From the NCBI GenBank assembly GCA_000231825.2, contig JH720362.1:1-63338 (forward strand): DNA of 63,338 nt, written 5' to 3'. The notes below the pieces were generated by a model, which worked only from the letters and a program-made list of their open reading frames with translations, ran no database searches and was not told the DNA's origin. Origin of the DNA: Tetrahymena elliotti 4EA. Taxonomy: Eukaryota; Ciliophora; Oligohymenophorea; Hymenostomatida; Tetrahymenidae. The position numbers and the translations under genes were made by a program. Positions 12,101 to 27,000 of the stretch are shown here, one piece after another (position 1 is the stretch's first letter; every line of letters begins with the position of its first letter).

Positions 12101-15100
12101 GATTGTAGCTAGCTCACTACAAGAGGTATTGAATCAATGATCTAAGGACTTGCAAATGAATATTATTTTAAATAACTGGTTGACAAATTTATGAATGAAA
12201 AAAATTAAGAATAAGCTTTAAAGAAAGTAGGTTAATTCTTAAATCATTTCAAGGATTAGATAAAAGAGTAAAAAAAAGAATAAAAAGAAGCGCACGAAAA
12301 CCTTTAAGAAGCTTAAGCTGATAATGGACTAAGTAAAATATTTAAAAAAGGTTATCAAAATCTCAAGAAGAAGAAGATGATAAATGATGAGGAAAAGCAA
12401 ATTGAAAAAAGTAATGAAAAGAATAATTCTTCTAATGCAAGTAAATTAAAATAAGGCCTATCAAGCAAGAAGGATCCATTTTCATATTTTGCTAAGAAAA
12501 TCAAAGAAAATGTATCTAAAGAATCCGGTTTAGGTGGATTGCTCAAAAAATGTGCTAAAATATATAAGGAAGTTGGTGAAAAAAACAATAGAGTTTGCAA
12601 AAATTTTGATTTATTTTAAATCTTACAAGACTGCTCTCATTTGGTCACAGATGAAATCTTTTATTTGTTTATCACCAAGCTTAAAAGAATGGTCAGAAAT
12701 GTATTTGAAATAAACCTCAATAACATGAGTAGACTTTCTTTGGATCAATTCAACTTTGAAGATTTATAGAGAAACAAAAATATTTTCAAAAACCTAGAAA
12801 TTGTGAACATTAACAATACAAGAATAACTAATGTTTTTGTCTAAAATCTTTTGAAATTCTTCCTCTCTTCTAAATCTGAGAAATCTCAAAAATAAATCAT
12901 GAATAATTTTTCATTTCTCAAATGCTCCAAAGCCCACTTTGTGAATTCAGAAATACTTACTATCTTTGTAAATACTCTTTTTACCATTTATATATTTATT
13001 TGGTGAGCTATTCATTCAAATTTATTTTATTAATTTTGAAATAAAAAAAAATTAATTTAATCTTTTTCTTTGAAAATATTTACAATAAAATTAAAGTCCC
13101 CCAACTATTAATTAAAAGAATAGCTATAAAAAATAATCAACTTTATCCCTCACTCTATTTTATTTATTCACTTAAAGAAAATTTTTTTGAAAACAATTTC
13201 TGATTTTTAATCCTATTATTTAAATAAAAATTAAGAAGAATTTTTTAATAAGAATTAATTTGTTGTTAATCAATAAAAAAAATTAGAGAAAGAATGAAGA
13301 CATAAAGAATATCCTGGGTAAAAATTCATTTAATATAGAATTACTTTTGAATGAGTTAGGTTAAAAGATTTCTGATGAAAGTATTTTATTTATGAAAGAT
13401 TTTAACAGCGCCTTATAATAGAATAATTTGCCCATAATAAGAGAATTAAATTTAGAAAATAATTAGCTTTTATCTGATTTAGGATTTTAAGCTTTGCTAA
13501 CTTCAAATTTGATGAAATTCATTATGAGATTTAATGTTAGGAATACTAATTTTGGAGATACTTAATTGGAATATATTTACAATAATTAATTAAATCAAAG
13601 TCAAGATTCTCTCTTTTCAAAACTTGAGTATATTGGCATGAAAGGTTGCTTGTATGTTAGCAATCAAGGATTACTTTAACTCTGCAATATGACAAATCTG
13701 AGCTAAAATTTTGATTTAGGGTGCATCTGTGAATTAAAAATGATAATTGATGCAAAATTAATGAAAGCTATGTCGAAATCAAATTACATTTTCAATGCTG
13801 AAAACCTTGATTTATCTGAAAATGGATTCAAAGAAATCAATGAAGGCTTCAAGTATCTCTGCTCCTAAAAAATTTTCAAAAAATTTTAATTTAGAACAAT
13901 TGACTTATCCTCTACTTGGATTTCTGATGAGGCTCTTAAAATTTTAGCAGATTCATCTTAATTCTGTAATTTAGAGAGAATTATTCTAAATAATTGTAAA
14001 TTGGTAAGTGAAAAAGGTATTTCTGAACTTGTTCAATCAAAAAAATTACTTAATCTAGATCTCTTTCACTTATTCAACTCCAATTCTGCTTTGATTAAAG
14101 GAGAAGCAATAAAAGCTTTACGTGACTCAACAAAATAAATAGCAATTTAAGTAAAAACATTAAATTTTTAAATAAATCTTTTTATATAAAATTAAATAAT
14201 TAAATAGGAAATCAGCTTATAGGGCTCACTTTCCCAAGACTAATAACTGGAAGAGCTAGCTTAAATTATTATTTAGAAAAATGTATCAATCAAAACCATA
14301 GATTTAAGGAAAACTCCGTAAATACCTAAAAAATACTTAGAGAATATTATTTATGCATCAAGTTAGCAAAAGACTCTTGAAATATTTTAACAAGAGATTT
14401 AGAAAATAAAAGAATAATATTAGCATAAGATTATTTCTTCCAGCAATGCAGTTAATTTAGCTGAAATATTTAAAGATAATTTTGTTTAGAATTTATTTTT
14501 GAGTGCAAAATAATTGAAAAACTTCAGATACGACTACTTTATTAAAAGATTTTAATTAGATATTGACAATAATTTCTTTGATTCTTTGACCTTGTGTGAC
14601 TAAAAATGGTTTCTATTATAAGAAACTCAAGGAGAAAATAAAGAGAGTGATTCAAACATTGATATGACTTAAGATTAAACAATACAAAAGTAAGAAGATA
14701 GACCTCCTTCAAAAGAATAAGAATTTCCTAGTTTTAAAAATATCTTTGAATATCTTTATTTAGCTCATAATAAGATCTTCAAAGATGACAGCATGTGTAG
14801 ATTCTTCTTAAGCACTTAAATAGTTATGAATTTAAAAGAAATAGACCTTTCTTACACCATGCTTTCTGAGAAAGTTATTCTTTCTATTTGTGCCTCTGTT
14901 TATTTAAGAGAAAATCTAGAAATGGTTTTCTTTGACAAATGCCCAAATATGAAAATTAAAAAGTGTATTGAATACATTTTTTTGGCAGATTTCTATTCAT
15001 TTAAGTATCCAAAATTGCTTTCATAATATTTTTATGAAATCGATGATGAAATCTTTGCACTAATTCTTTACAGATTTTCTGATTAACAAGTAATTATTAA

Positions 15101-18100
15101 CTTTATCATAAAAATTAAGATATTTTATATTAAAACAAATGACAACTTAAATTCGATTTTATTTTATTTATTTTAAAACATTAAAAATTTTTTTCAATAA
15201 ATAAGTTGAAGCAGTTAAACTTTTAATACTCAAAAATAACCTCAAAAGGACTAAAACTACTTTAATAAAGCAAGAGATAAAATTCTATTGTTTTATTAGA
15301 CTTGGCTAATACAGGAATAGAGGCTGATGAATTTGATAACTTTATGTTAGCTGAAAATGATCCTTTCCCTGTAAACCTTAAATACTTATGGATAGAAAAT
15401 ACATATAATCTAACTGATAAAAAGTTAAGTGAGTTAAAATTTTGGGACAAATTTTCTCATAAAAACTTTGATTTAATGGAAATGCTACAAAGTAAATAGA
15501 AACAGCTTTCTGTTACCCTTTAAAAACTTACTATTCCAGGTATCGTAAGTTAAGTTCTAAAGAAAAGCTATATTTAATTAGATATATTCCCATAAATATA
15601 ATCTAAAACTCTCATAGATTTAATAAATGAATGTTTCACAAAAGAAATCTTAGAATCTAAAGATATGAAAAAATACATTTATTTAAATTTTAGAAAGTAA
15701 CATTTTTAAGCTTCTAAAACTTGTTTTAATTGGAGTATTTAAGATGGTAAGATAGAATAACTTCAAAAAAACGTTTGTTTTATAATTAACTCAATCCCAA
15801 GTGAGTATTAGGAGATACCTGTAATTGACTTAATGGAAATTACAGACATGATTTAAATTTAAAATCAAAACTACCTCTCAACCTTTAACAATTAAAAGAT
15901 GACCAACCTAGATAAGCTTATTAAAAATCATTCTCTTTAAAGATTGATCTTTGATAACACAGATATTTCTGGCAATATTTTCTACCAAATATGCAATAAA
16001 ATTAATGAAACTTAAAACTATATTACTCATATATCTGTACGAAATATGTAATCAATAAGGGATGAACATATTCTGGTAAATTTAAAATAAAAAATAAAAA
16101 ATTAAGTTAAAAATATTTTTTAATCAAAAACTTAGATTATGTTTTTATAATCATTTAAAGATTAAAGCAAGTTGTCATATAAAAACTCTTTAAACTTAGA
16201 GTAAAAAAGTAGATTAGAAAAAGAAAATAAAGAAGTATCAGATAATTTGGAGAAAGATTCATTTATAAGAAGATTCCCTTACTTGATTGAACTAAATGTA
16301 GAAGGAACTAAAGTTACTTAACATAGTCTTTGCAAAATTCTTTAATATGCTCCTTTTAATATGGCTTTTGAAATATAAAATTTATTTAAGCAATATCATG
16401 AATCTAGCTACTCCTCTTTAGATGACCATGTTATTTATTACCTAAGTTAATCACTTTATTTACAAAACTTTACTTCTCTAGATATCTCTAAAATTGAATG
16501 CACATCATCTTCAGTAATTAAATACTCTATCAAATCAATTTCTTTTTTTAAATCCCCCCAATTTACTTTTTAAAAATTTTTAATATTTTAAGATAAATAA
16601 AATCATGAGAAAACAGGGAATTTTCTAATAAAAATTAATGAAATAAATATTTAAAAAGATATTAAATTTACATTTAAAATATTAATTATTTAATTGTATT
16701 TTTCTAAAAACATTTGAGAATGAATTAATTAATAAGAAATAATAAATATAAATAGTTAATAAAAATATTCCAGTCTCCAAATGCAGTTAATATAAAAGAG
16801 ATCCATTTAAACACAAAGAATATAGGAGAAGATGCATTTATAACTCTTGCAAATTCAAAGAATTTACCTAAGTTATAAAAAGTTTTAGTAAATAAAGATG
16901 ATCAAATGATAATAGTAAAATCTTACCATTATTTGTTAAGAGCACAATATTTAAGCATGAATTTAATGGTAGAAAATTTGATGGATATGCCAAAAGTAGT
17001 TGACAATTCTTAGTTTATTTAAGCTATGATTAATTCTGTTTATATGAATAATATTAAATATATTGAGATTAATAATTCTAGTCAGTTTATGAACTAAATA
17101 AAGTCTCTATTCAAATTATCTCGTTTTACTGGCTTTGTAGATAGAGTTATTCTTAATGATGTTAAAGATTCTGAAGAATGCATCGATGTTTGGACCACAA
17201 TATCTAATTCTAAATGTTTCCCTAGACTAAAGCATTTATCAATAAAATCTTTAGAAATTAAACAAGTAACTAAATATTTCATTTCATGTTTACATTTTTT
17301 AATCTTAAAAATAGCACCTAATTATTTTGCTCAACTAAAAGAATAAACCTTGCTTTGATATTGAGTCTCTACTAAAAGATAATAAGAAACTTATAGATGA
17401 TTCAATAATCTTAGAAATTTCTTCACTACCTCATCTCTTAAATTCTTCAGAAATAGATCTTAGTAACTTAAGTAAATAATAAAATTAATATTTTAAATGA
17501 ATATGTTTGAATTAATATATTGCAGACTCTCCTATATAAAGCTTAGCTAAATAGTAAATTATAAAGATAAAGCTGCATATTTCATTGAAATTTATCTTTT
17601 AAAAATATATTACTGTAATTCCTCATTCATTCTATTTAGTGGTAATCTTGAGAGTGAAATATGAAAAAAATTTGATATCAAGTTAATACCCTCAAAAATT
17701 TTGGATGTTTTATATGTGCACTTAGGAGAGTTTACAGTTTCTAAATATTGAATTTTTTATAAGAAAAAATAATTAAACTGAGTAGAATGTTATTTAATAT
17801 TAAATTAAAAAAATATTATAGGTAGAATAAATTCAAAAGCTTGGAAAACATTTGCAAGAAGTGAGTATGTAGTGAATTTGAAGACTATAAACTTTTCAGA
17901 CTTTAGTTTAATGAACTATCAGACAGAGAATGATTATGACACTCTTAAATACTTTTAAGAGGAAAAAACTACTAAATGTTATTATTTATTCTATAAAAAT
18001 AATTTCTTAAGCTTAGAAAAATTAATTATCAATAATAACAAAGCTCTTCATAAAAATGAAATAAAATATATCTTAAATGTATCAAAAAAATGCTAATTTA

Positions 18101-21100
18101 GTGTCAAATTTAATTTTGAAGATATATTTATTTAGATAATAAACTAATTGAAACCTTATTTAGGAAATCATGTTTAAAAATTAATGAAATAAGATAATAA
18201 AAATGCTGATGTTGACCAAGACAACAATGAAGAAGAAAAAGATAGCATTGAAGATTTAGGTAATGAAGAGAAAGAGATTCATGAAAATGTTAAGCAAGAA
18301 AACTAAAGCGATTAACAAAGAAATTAATAGGAGTTAGGTGACTTCCTTTGGGCTAAGTATATTCCTTAACTTTATAAAAAATTTGATAAATATTTATTAG
18401 AATAATGGAAAAACAAAAAGCATGTTGATTTAGATTTAACTTTTTATTAATATTTGACTTAATTTAATAACGAATGTTAAATATTAAATAAATTCAAAGA
18501 TTTGAGCTCCGTATAATACATTAAACTTTATAGAGAGGGTTTTGATGGAGTTTTTAAATAAAACTAAAACAAATTCTTAAATTTAAAATATGTTAAAGTT
18601 GTTGATCCTGTGAATGAAAAGTTTTATTTAACTGATAATGATGGTGATTAATTGAAAAAAATAATTTAATCATAATTTATAAAACCATAATATTTTGACA
18701 TAAATTATTTCATAGAAAATTACACAGTGAACAAGACAATTTAGGGCATATATTTTAAGAGCAAGTTTATTGAAATTCAAAAGCGTTTTGTTATTTATTT
18801 GGAATTCACAGATGCTTAACAAATTTAAGAAATATTTGAGAAAAAAATATAATTTTAGGCCTAAAAGATAGACATTAGAGTATCTTAATAGGATGATAAA
18901 ATAGAAGATGGAAATGAATAAGTAAACAAAGAGAAACAAGAACTGTTCTTAACAAAAGTAGCTGAAAGCAAATGCTTTTCTGGAATAAGAAACTTAATCA
19001 CTGTTTATCCTGTTTCACTAAAATGTGTTAAAATGTTAATAAAAAATGAAATTTTTTGTCCTAGCTTTGACATTTAAAGTTTAGTGAGTTAAATAGAAGT
19101 TGATTTAGAATATTTTGATATACTTTAGAACTCATGTTATTTCTAATTCTTAAATAATCTGTTAATACCTAAATTTGTAGGTTAAGCTCTAACAAAATTC
19201 AAATTAGATTTTTAGAAATTTAATATCAATAAGATTTAAAGACTGAATAATATAAAAGTAATAGAACATGTAGATGATCCAGATTTTCTTTTAAATTTGA
19301 TGAATCAAGATAATGTAAGATACAATTAATTTCTAATATAGAATCAAAGAATAGAATTTAGTAAACTCTAATCAGTTCATTTTTAGAAGTTATTTTAGTA
19401 AAATAAGCAAGAGTTTGACTGGACTTAGATATTTAATCTCTTAAAGACTCATCTATCAAAAATAGATGGTTCAGTTTATGAAGCAATTCTTTTAAATTAA
19501 CCTGCCTGCCTTTTCATGAATTAATTGTAAATCCCTTAAAATCTTGACAAATAAACAATAAAATAAATATTAGAATAAATAACTAAAACTATAAACTTCG
19601 AGAATTTTACATATTTTTTTAATCTTAAAACACTAATTATTGAGGAACCTCCAGAAGATTAAAGCATTTTTATGAAATTCTTTTAATGCATTAAAAATTT
19701 AAAAGAAATTTAGTTAAATAAAAACATTAATTTAGGTTTGGAAGAGATAATAGTACTAATTCAAAATAATAAAAATATTAACTTAGTCGAATCTCTTTTA
19801 AATAGAATTTTACCAAGTTTAAAATCCAAATAATTAGAGGAACTAAAAATTAATATTTAAAAAAATGATGAAATTACAAAAAATGTTAGTTATCTAGATT
19901 TTACTGAAAATAAATACCTGATCAGCAAACAAGCATAAGAAGAAATTATTTTAGAACTAAATAATAACAGTTTAGAAAAAAAAGATTTTATAAATGAAGA
20001 AGATCAAGGAAACAATGTAACAAATAATTAAGATAATAATGATAAATGCTTAGAAGATAATGAATTTGAAAATGGCTCTTCAGCTCTTCCTGGGTTTGGA
20101 AGTCAATATAAAGAAAACAAAAAATTTATTAAAGATTACTACAACTAGAAAAATAAAGCCAATAAAAATGAAAAAGATAAATAAAAAAAAGAGAGGAATA
20201 CAAAAATTTCAGAGGTAAAAAAATACTCCATCAACGAAGATTAACTTTTTTCATTTCTAAGTATCTTTAAAGGCTTAAGAGAAATCAACTTTAAAAATAC
20301 CTAAACAGACTCATATCATCTTATCAAAATCCTAAATTTAGAATCTTCAAAAATGTTGCATTTGGTTAATTTAGAAAGCTGCCATTAATTCAAAAATGCT
20401 GCATCTTTTAACATTCTTTTAACTTCAGATCTAAAACCTTGGTAAATTTTTAAAAAACTTCTTTTAAATTTAAACAAAATTCATTAGAAACTAAAACTTT
20501 CCTTTCGAATTTTCTATTTTCATTTGTTCATAATATTAATTCAAAGAGATGATGTGGGGGATCTTTTTATAATATTCAATTCAAAAATTTTTTTATAATA
20601 TAACATAACTTTTACATTTCATTTATAAAATTTATTTATTGTCTATTTCTACCCCTCCCCTATTATTTATGTTTTATCGAAATTCTATTGATATTTCTTA
20701 GCTTTAATGTAATTAGAAAGTTCTTCTTAATATTTCATGCATTAAAAAATTTTTTTTCAAAATTTATTCATTCATTTAATTATTTAAAAGGTTTTAACTT
20801 GATAAATATTTGAGGAATCTGCCTTTGAATAAGTCTTAGCATTTGAGATCTTTCTTGATGATTCTTTTGGAATCTAAATTTTTTTAAGAGAACTTTAGAT
20901 ACTTAAATTTAGAATTTATTTTAAAGATGTTTAAAGCCAATAATTAAGAATTGCTTTAAATATTTGAGTTTGCAATTTCTAAGGAAATAAAAAATTTAGA
21001 CATAACAGCTATGATGTAGAGTTTACCTAATTACATGAAATAAGCTTTAAATGATAGTCACATAGAATAGATTTGTAAAGTTTATGGAAGAATTCATTAT

Positions 21101-24100
21101 TTATAACCTGAACATTTTCCTTAAGTTTCATATGGATTCAATCACATAATTCAATAAAAGAATATACCAAACACTATAAGACTTATGTATTTCATAAACC
21201 AAATTTTTTAAAAAAGAATAAGTGCTTCATCTCTTTAGTTGATTTATCAGTTAGGCCTTGAAAGTGATAAGCTAAAGTAATAATAAATATTAAAGGAAGA
21301 TGACAATGAGCTTAAAGCATTACTTTAAAAATTGTTAACAAGATTATAAAATAAATATATCCGTATTTCTGTAAGAATTGATGGAATTAAAAAAAATATT
21401 GATAATAATAGAAAAAAGAAAGTAAATAAATTCATAAGTTAGATTGATTCATAGATTGGAAAGAGTTTAGCAAATAAATCCAAAAATAATCTTCAAAAGT
21501 CAATCTCTTAATCAAAATAAAATGATTCATAATTTAAAAAAACTAGCTCATAAGTAAATTCCCCACTACTAACATATAATCCTTTTGATGAAGGAAAAAT
21601 TGATCACATTAAAGAAGATGAAGATAATTACCAAGAAAAAGATTAAAAGAAAGATTCTAAAAATCAAATCTTAAATCTTGAATCTTAGCAAGAAAGTCCA
21701 AAGCAAAAAGATGGAAGTAAAGACATTAAATTACTATTATTTTATTGTTAATTGCTCTAATATTTTAAAAATGCTTGATCAAATTAAAGAAAAATAGCTT
21801 CTTTTAAAAGAGAGAATTCTTAATAGCTTCTAAATATTAATTTATTTTTTATAATTATTAGACAAATTAGAATCCGATGAGAATAGTGATGGTGAGGATA
21901 ATATATAAGAGGGAAATGAAAGTAATTAAGAAGAAAATGAAAAATAAAATGAGTAAGACTCTAAAGATTTGGATAATAAACATGAGAAGATTAATCAGAA
22001 AAATAAAGGAAAAGGAATTAATAAACGCAAAAAGGAAATATCTGAATAGATTAAAAATAAACGTAAATTGAAGAATTAGTTAGGATAATTATGGCAAGAT
22101 GTAAAATTTTTAATTTAAAAATTTAAAGAAAAGATTTATTCTATTTAATAAAGGGATAAAGTTTAGTTTAAAATTATAGCAAATAAGTTGAAATTGAGGT
22201 ACCAGAAATTAAGAAGGTCAAATCTTAGTCAGAAAATAAAAATAGAAAAAATAAAGAATTTAGAGTAAACACAGAAGTAAACTTTTCACCAAAATCTTAA
22301 AGGGGATTTGGGAAGGAAGAGAATAGTTTAGATATTTCTTTTCAAGAGATAAAGTTTTCATTACAAAATCTTGATTCTGATAATTAATTAGGTGAAGATA
22401 TTTTGAAGAAATATAATGATCTTGTAGATTTTTAGTTAATGAGTGAAAAATTGAAAGAAAGAGATTAAAAAATGAAAGAATTGTAATAAACTAAAGAAGA
22501 ATTAGGTAATAAGATAGATTATTTAGAGAAAGAAATAAAATTACTTGAATTAAAAACTAAGGATAATAAATATGAGATTGATAATCTTTTTTTATTCACT
22601 GAATCATTGAATTTTGGTGAAAATAATCATTTAAATATTTATGGACTTAATTATTATGTAATAAAACATATTTAGCCATGGATTAGACTTAATTAAGATA
22701 TAAATGAACTCAAGAAAGGCAAAAGGAGATTTTAAAGTATTTAAAAAACTATTAAATCTAAATAAGAAGATAACTTTGTTAGAAATGTAATTAATGTTGA
22801 TCATTTGTTAGATGATAAATTATTTGATCATTTAAACTGCTTAATTGATGAACGTTTAAAGCAATTAAGAGAAATTAATTTAAGAGGTTTAAATGTAAGT
22901 GATGAATTTGCTGAGAAATTTTCTTTGATTCTAAGTGATGAAACAAAGCTAACCCATCTTAATTTGCTTGACCTTTCACAAAACCGTCGCTTATCTCCTT
23001 TTGGCTTAAAGTTTTTATTCTCAAGCATAGTCCATCGTATACCTGAAGGATTAAAAATAATTATTAGTGCTACAGGTGACGATGCTGATGACCTTAAATT
23101 GAATATTGAATTATAAGAAAGGAAAATCATGAATCTAGCTATTTAGTTTGTTAAAAAAAACAAAAAAGAGAAAGAAACTGAAATCAAAAACTCAAGAAAA
23201 AAAGAGAAAGAAATTGAAAACAAAATTTTCCCTTTCTTCATTGATTTAGGTGTTTTATAAAACAAAAAAGTTTCTGATGAAGAAAATCAGCAAATGAAAG
23301 AAAGACCAAATAACGATCCATTATACTAGTAATTGGTAAGTTTTATTCAAAAAATCTCATTCAATATTTATTTTCTTTTTTCTTTCAAAATTTAATTTTT
23401 TTGTCTCTTTTTTGGAAACATTTTAAACAATTTCAATTAAAAAAAATTAAAGAAAATTAAGGTCTTTTTTTGTAAATATAAATTTTAACATTCAAAATTC
23501 TTAATCAATTGTGCATAAATTTAATTAAAAATAAAATTTGTTTCTTGTTTTTTTTAGTAAGAAGAAAACAGTTTTGATTGTATATAGAAATGTAAATTGA
23601 ATTTTAATTAAAAATAAAATTTGTTTAGTAATAAATAGGTTTTTTCAGACAAAAGAGTTAAGAGGGATATGATGAAAATGAAGATGATGTTGAAGATTTA
23701 AAATTCCTATTCTTGAAAGGAAAAAAATCGTTAGATAAGTTAATTGTTTAAGAGCTGTTAAAAAAAGATGAGACTTTTGAGAAAAAAATATCAAGACTGA
23801 AATTTTTACAGAACTCATATAAAAAGGCTGTTGTAGAGAGTAAAGAAAAGTTTTCTCAAGCAGTAGATAGCCGTATTGTAATGTAAAATATTGTAAATTT
23901 AGGTTTCTTCCATGCAATTAACTTGTTGGTAAAACAAGTATGGTAAAAGAAGAAATTAAAAATAATTTTTATTGGTATAATTTTATTTCCTTTGACTATT
24001 TTCCATCTAGCCAAGCTTTTAAGTTATAAAATACAATAAAAAATTAACAAATTATCTGCAACATTTGAAAAATAAGCAAAAAAAGATAAGAAAAATAAGA

Positions 24101-26092
24101 TTACCGTTGAACTAGAAAAGTTGGTTCCTGAAAACATGAAAAGCACTGATTTTTATTTTGATGAAGATGTGGCTCAAATAAATAGATTTTTATCAAGAAC
24201 AAAATATAAAAACCATGAAACAGTAATTCATTTTAATTAATTAAATAAACTAAAAAATTATTTTTAATTAAATTTAGGATTTTAACAGAAGATAAGGAAA
24301 GGAGTTAGCTTCATATATTAATGATCCTCTCAAAATAAATTTCGAATAGCTATACAAAAAGATTACAAATAGGCAAATAGAAGAAACACATATCATAAAA
24401 TATGTTGATTTGATATTTTTAGCAAATATTTTCATCTTAATTATTGGTCTAACAGCAGTTTACCCTTACCTTTTGGTACAATACTATTTACCAACTTATG
24501 ATAAGCAGTATAGTTGTGGTAAATACCCTGTGTAATATGATGCACCATTTTTATTTTTTAACTTTATAATTGTTCTTTTGGAGTGTCTTGTGTTGCTAGA
24601 TATTTAAAATATCATAATCTCCAAAAAAATCATAGCCTTTAAAATACTCTCAACTCCCAGTTAACTCAAAAATTCATTCATTTAGAGATTCAACCTCTAT
24701 TCTAAAATAATATTTTTCCATAACATTTACTACTGTAAGTAAGCTGAAAATTTAGGTAATTTTCTTACTTATTATTTCATTTTGTTTACCTTCTTCTAAA
24801 TTTTCCTAGTATATAATTTCTCTTTTATTAGCTAATTGATAAGCCTTTTTTTTGTGGATATTGGATAAATTGGTTTATTTTTCTCCATAAATTTTTTACT
24901 TTAATTATTTTTTCATATTAAATTTATTTTCATGAATTTTAAATAAACTAATTTTTATTTTCTTAAACTCTTCTTCAATTTATTAATTAATTTTTTTCAG
25001 CTTAATTTATAACATACTGTAATTTCTTATTAATTTAAGCATTCCATAAGCACCTTTTTGATTAAAAAATGCCATAATCAATGTTAATTTTCAATAAAAA
25101 ATTAAAATTTCAGTTTTTTTTGTCTTTTTAAGAGCTAATGCATTATTTAATTATTATTTGACAATAATTATTCATTTAAATATTTTATTTTTTAATATGA
25201 ATTTTGGATTGATTTTTTTAAATTCATTGCAATAGTTTGTATAATGAGTTGAATCTTAAAAAACTTTAAATGTTTGAAATATAGGTTTGATTTCTTTGAT
25301 ATTCTTGCACATTTAGATACTGCAGACACTTGTTTTGGCGTTTAAAGATATGATCTCGATTTTGATTTAAAAAAAGAAATAGGTTGTGCATAATACAGAA
25401 TTTATTAACAAATTTGCAAAACTTGCATAGATGTTAGATTTTACTGTTATGAGTCCTCTGCTTGATAGATTTTCAACATGTTCAGCATGTACACTTAGGG
25501 CTTTCTATATTCCTAATTTCTTAAAGAATGTAAAAATTCCTTAGATATTGATTACTAAGTTATAATAACTGGCTTATATTGATCTACCAACAATTTGTGT
25601 TCTTTTAATATACAACATCAATGTTAGAAACAGTTCAGAAAGTTTGACGTCATTTGCAAATTTAAGAGTAAATAAGCATTTAAATTTGTATAATGCTAAT
25701 TAAATTCATTTAAATAGGTTATTATAACTACTATTATGAGTATCCAAGGCAGCTTGACTTAAGTTTGGTTTGCTCGTCCAAGTTTGTTTAGAACCTATCA
25801 AATGTAAGAATATCTTAAGTTTAGACGAGACACACCTTAAATCTTAAAGATAAAAATAGTTGAAGAAAATAACACACATTACTTTAATATCAAAAATGTT
25901 TTAAGAAAAATATAAAAATTCCACTTAAAATACGCTGTATAATCTAACAATGAAAAATCAAAGACAAATCAATAATAAAAATAAGATGAAATTGATGTTG
26001 ACACTTCAAATATAAAGAAAATAGTTGAACCTGAAAAATTCAAACTAGCACTAATAAAAAAAATAATAAAAGAAGATGAAGAAGATGATTGA
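9111..26092 (+). CDS. Giant leucine-rich-repeat-like multi-pass membrane protein
   Basis: Proposed as one gene of 22 exons: 9111-9221, 9301-9354, 9405-9800, 9853-10088, 10462-11143, 11198-11321, 11478-12967, 13287-14150, 14208-15089, 15206-16075, 16136-16513, 16774-17265, 17315-17471, 17526-17729, 17822-20441, 20791-21716, 21862-22100, 22154-23335, 23656-24222, 24278-25238, 25285-25667, 25718-26092. Their sum is 14,193 nt, an exact multiple of three (4,730 residues). Irregular LRR/RNI-like units recur throughout (VHLDLSDCESVTTALVDDLL near 11.57 kb; LREINLRGLNVSDEFAEKF near 22.87 kb), separated by acidic or Lys/Gln-rich linkers. After about residue 4,060 come hydrophobic helices (FIGIILFPLTIFHLAKL; VDLIFLANIFILIIGLTAVY; FLFFNFIIVLLECLVLL; FFKFIAIVCLISLIFL) and a charged tail ending EDEEDD. 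No signal peptide. Least certain splices: introns at 10.09-10.46, 11.32-11.48, 17.73-17.82 and 23.34-23.66 kb. It could be two adjacent genes, but no in-frame stop or new start separates the parts. Function not recognised. Confidence 0.7.
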
Positions 26093-26630
26093 TTTTAATA
26101 TTTTTATATATATTTACTTGTTATCTAATAAATGATAAAATTTTCTTAGTTTATAAAAAGCTAGTTGGCTGGATTAATGTAAAATTCAAACATTTTTACT
26201 TTAGTTAAAAAATGAAGGTTTTTATGAATTTTTAATTTTGTTTTTAAAATTTAGAATGTTTATTTTATACAATAAAAACATTCTTTTTTATTTTAAACTA
26301 CAATCATGTAAAACAATGTATCCAAATATTTAAGTCTTTAAATGTCTTTCTTTAAATTTATTTTAGATATTCTCCCCATTCGTACAGATTCTAAAAGTTC
26401 TTAAAAAATAGATATTAAATAATACCAACACTAAATTTTTTGATGATTGGGGGGGGGAAGGCAAATGTATTAATTTATTATCAAAAATTAATAAATTTTA
26501 ATCAAATTAAAATTATTATTGAAATATGATTTTTTCAAAATTAAGGAGAGGGGTTTTTATAGGCGCATTGGTAGTCAATTTTTTTACTATATAAAATAAA
26601 AGAAGATTATACTCAAAAAATAAACTTACA
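26093..26630. other. Intergenic spacer with a G9 run
   Basis: AT-rich spacer downstream of the giant gene. The only notable sequence is an uninterrupted run of nine G at 26,449-26,457, out of place in DNA this poor in G and C. Nothing else supported. Confidence 0.5.
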
Positions 26631-27000
26631 GAGGAGTAAAAGTGGTGTATTGTTATAGCATCAAAATACTTTGATTTGTAAGCTGAATAGCTTAGAAAAC
26701 AATTTCAAGAATGGAGGTAGACCTTCATTAATAGAAACCACTGATATTAATCAGTCAATTTAAGAAATAACGAATAACAATAAGTACTGTTCAGTAAAAA
26801 TGATTTCAGAAGAATTGAAAACTGATTATTCTATTAGTGCAGCAACATCAACTGTTAGTAACATTTTAAGTTAAAATGAATTTAAATATGGAAAATTGAG
26901 TATAATTCATCAATTAACAGAATAAAGAAAAATTAAGAAAATTATTAAACTGAGAAAGTATGAATTTATTATATCTTTTTGTTTGTTATTCTGTTTTTCT
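26631..27000 (+). pseudogene. Tc1-type transposase N-terminal fragment
   Basis: An open segment reads as the helix-turn-helix part of a Tc1/mariner-superfamily transposase. It shows LLQHQNTLICKLNSL, then FKNGGRPSLIETT (the GRPR-like linker between the two DNA-binding subdomains), then VKMISEELKTDYSISAATST, VSNILSQNEFKYGK and LTEQRKIKK. In intact elements this region binds the terminal inverted repeats. No DDE catalytic domain follows; after about 27.0 kb the sequence turns into non-coding AT-rich DNA. No start codon was identified. Best read as a decayed remnant, related in superfamily to the fragment at 48.3 kb. Confidence 0.7.

Noticed and set aside
12355..12600. 81-residue minus-strand frame
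   Set aside because: Antisense to a well-supported exon of the giant gene.
25380..25480. Apparent frameshift near the C terminus of the giant gene
   Set aside because: Resolved: using the 3' splice site at 25,284 the exon 25,285-25,667 is open in one frame with matching phase.
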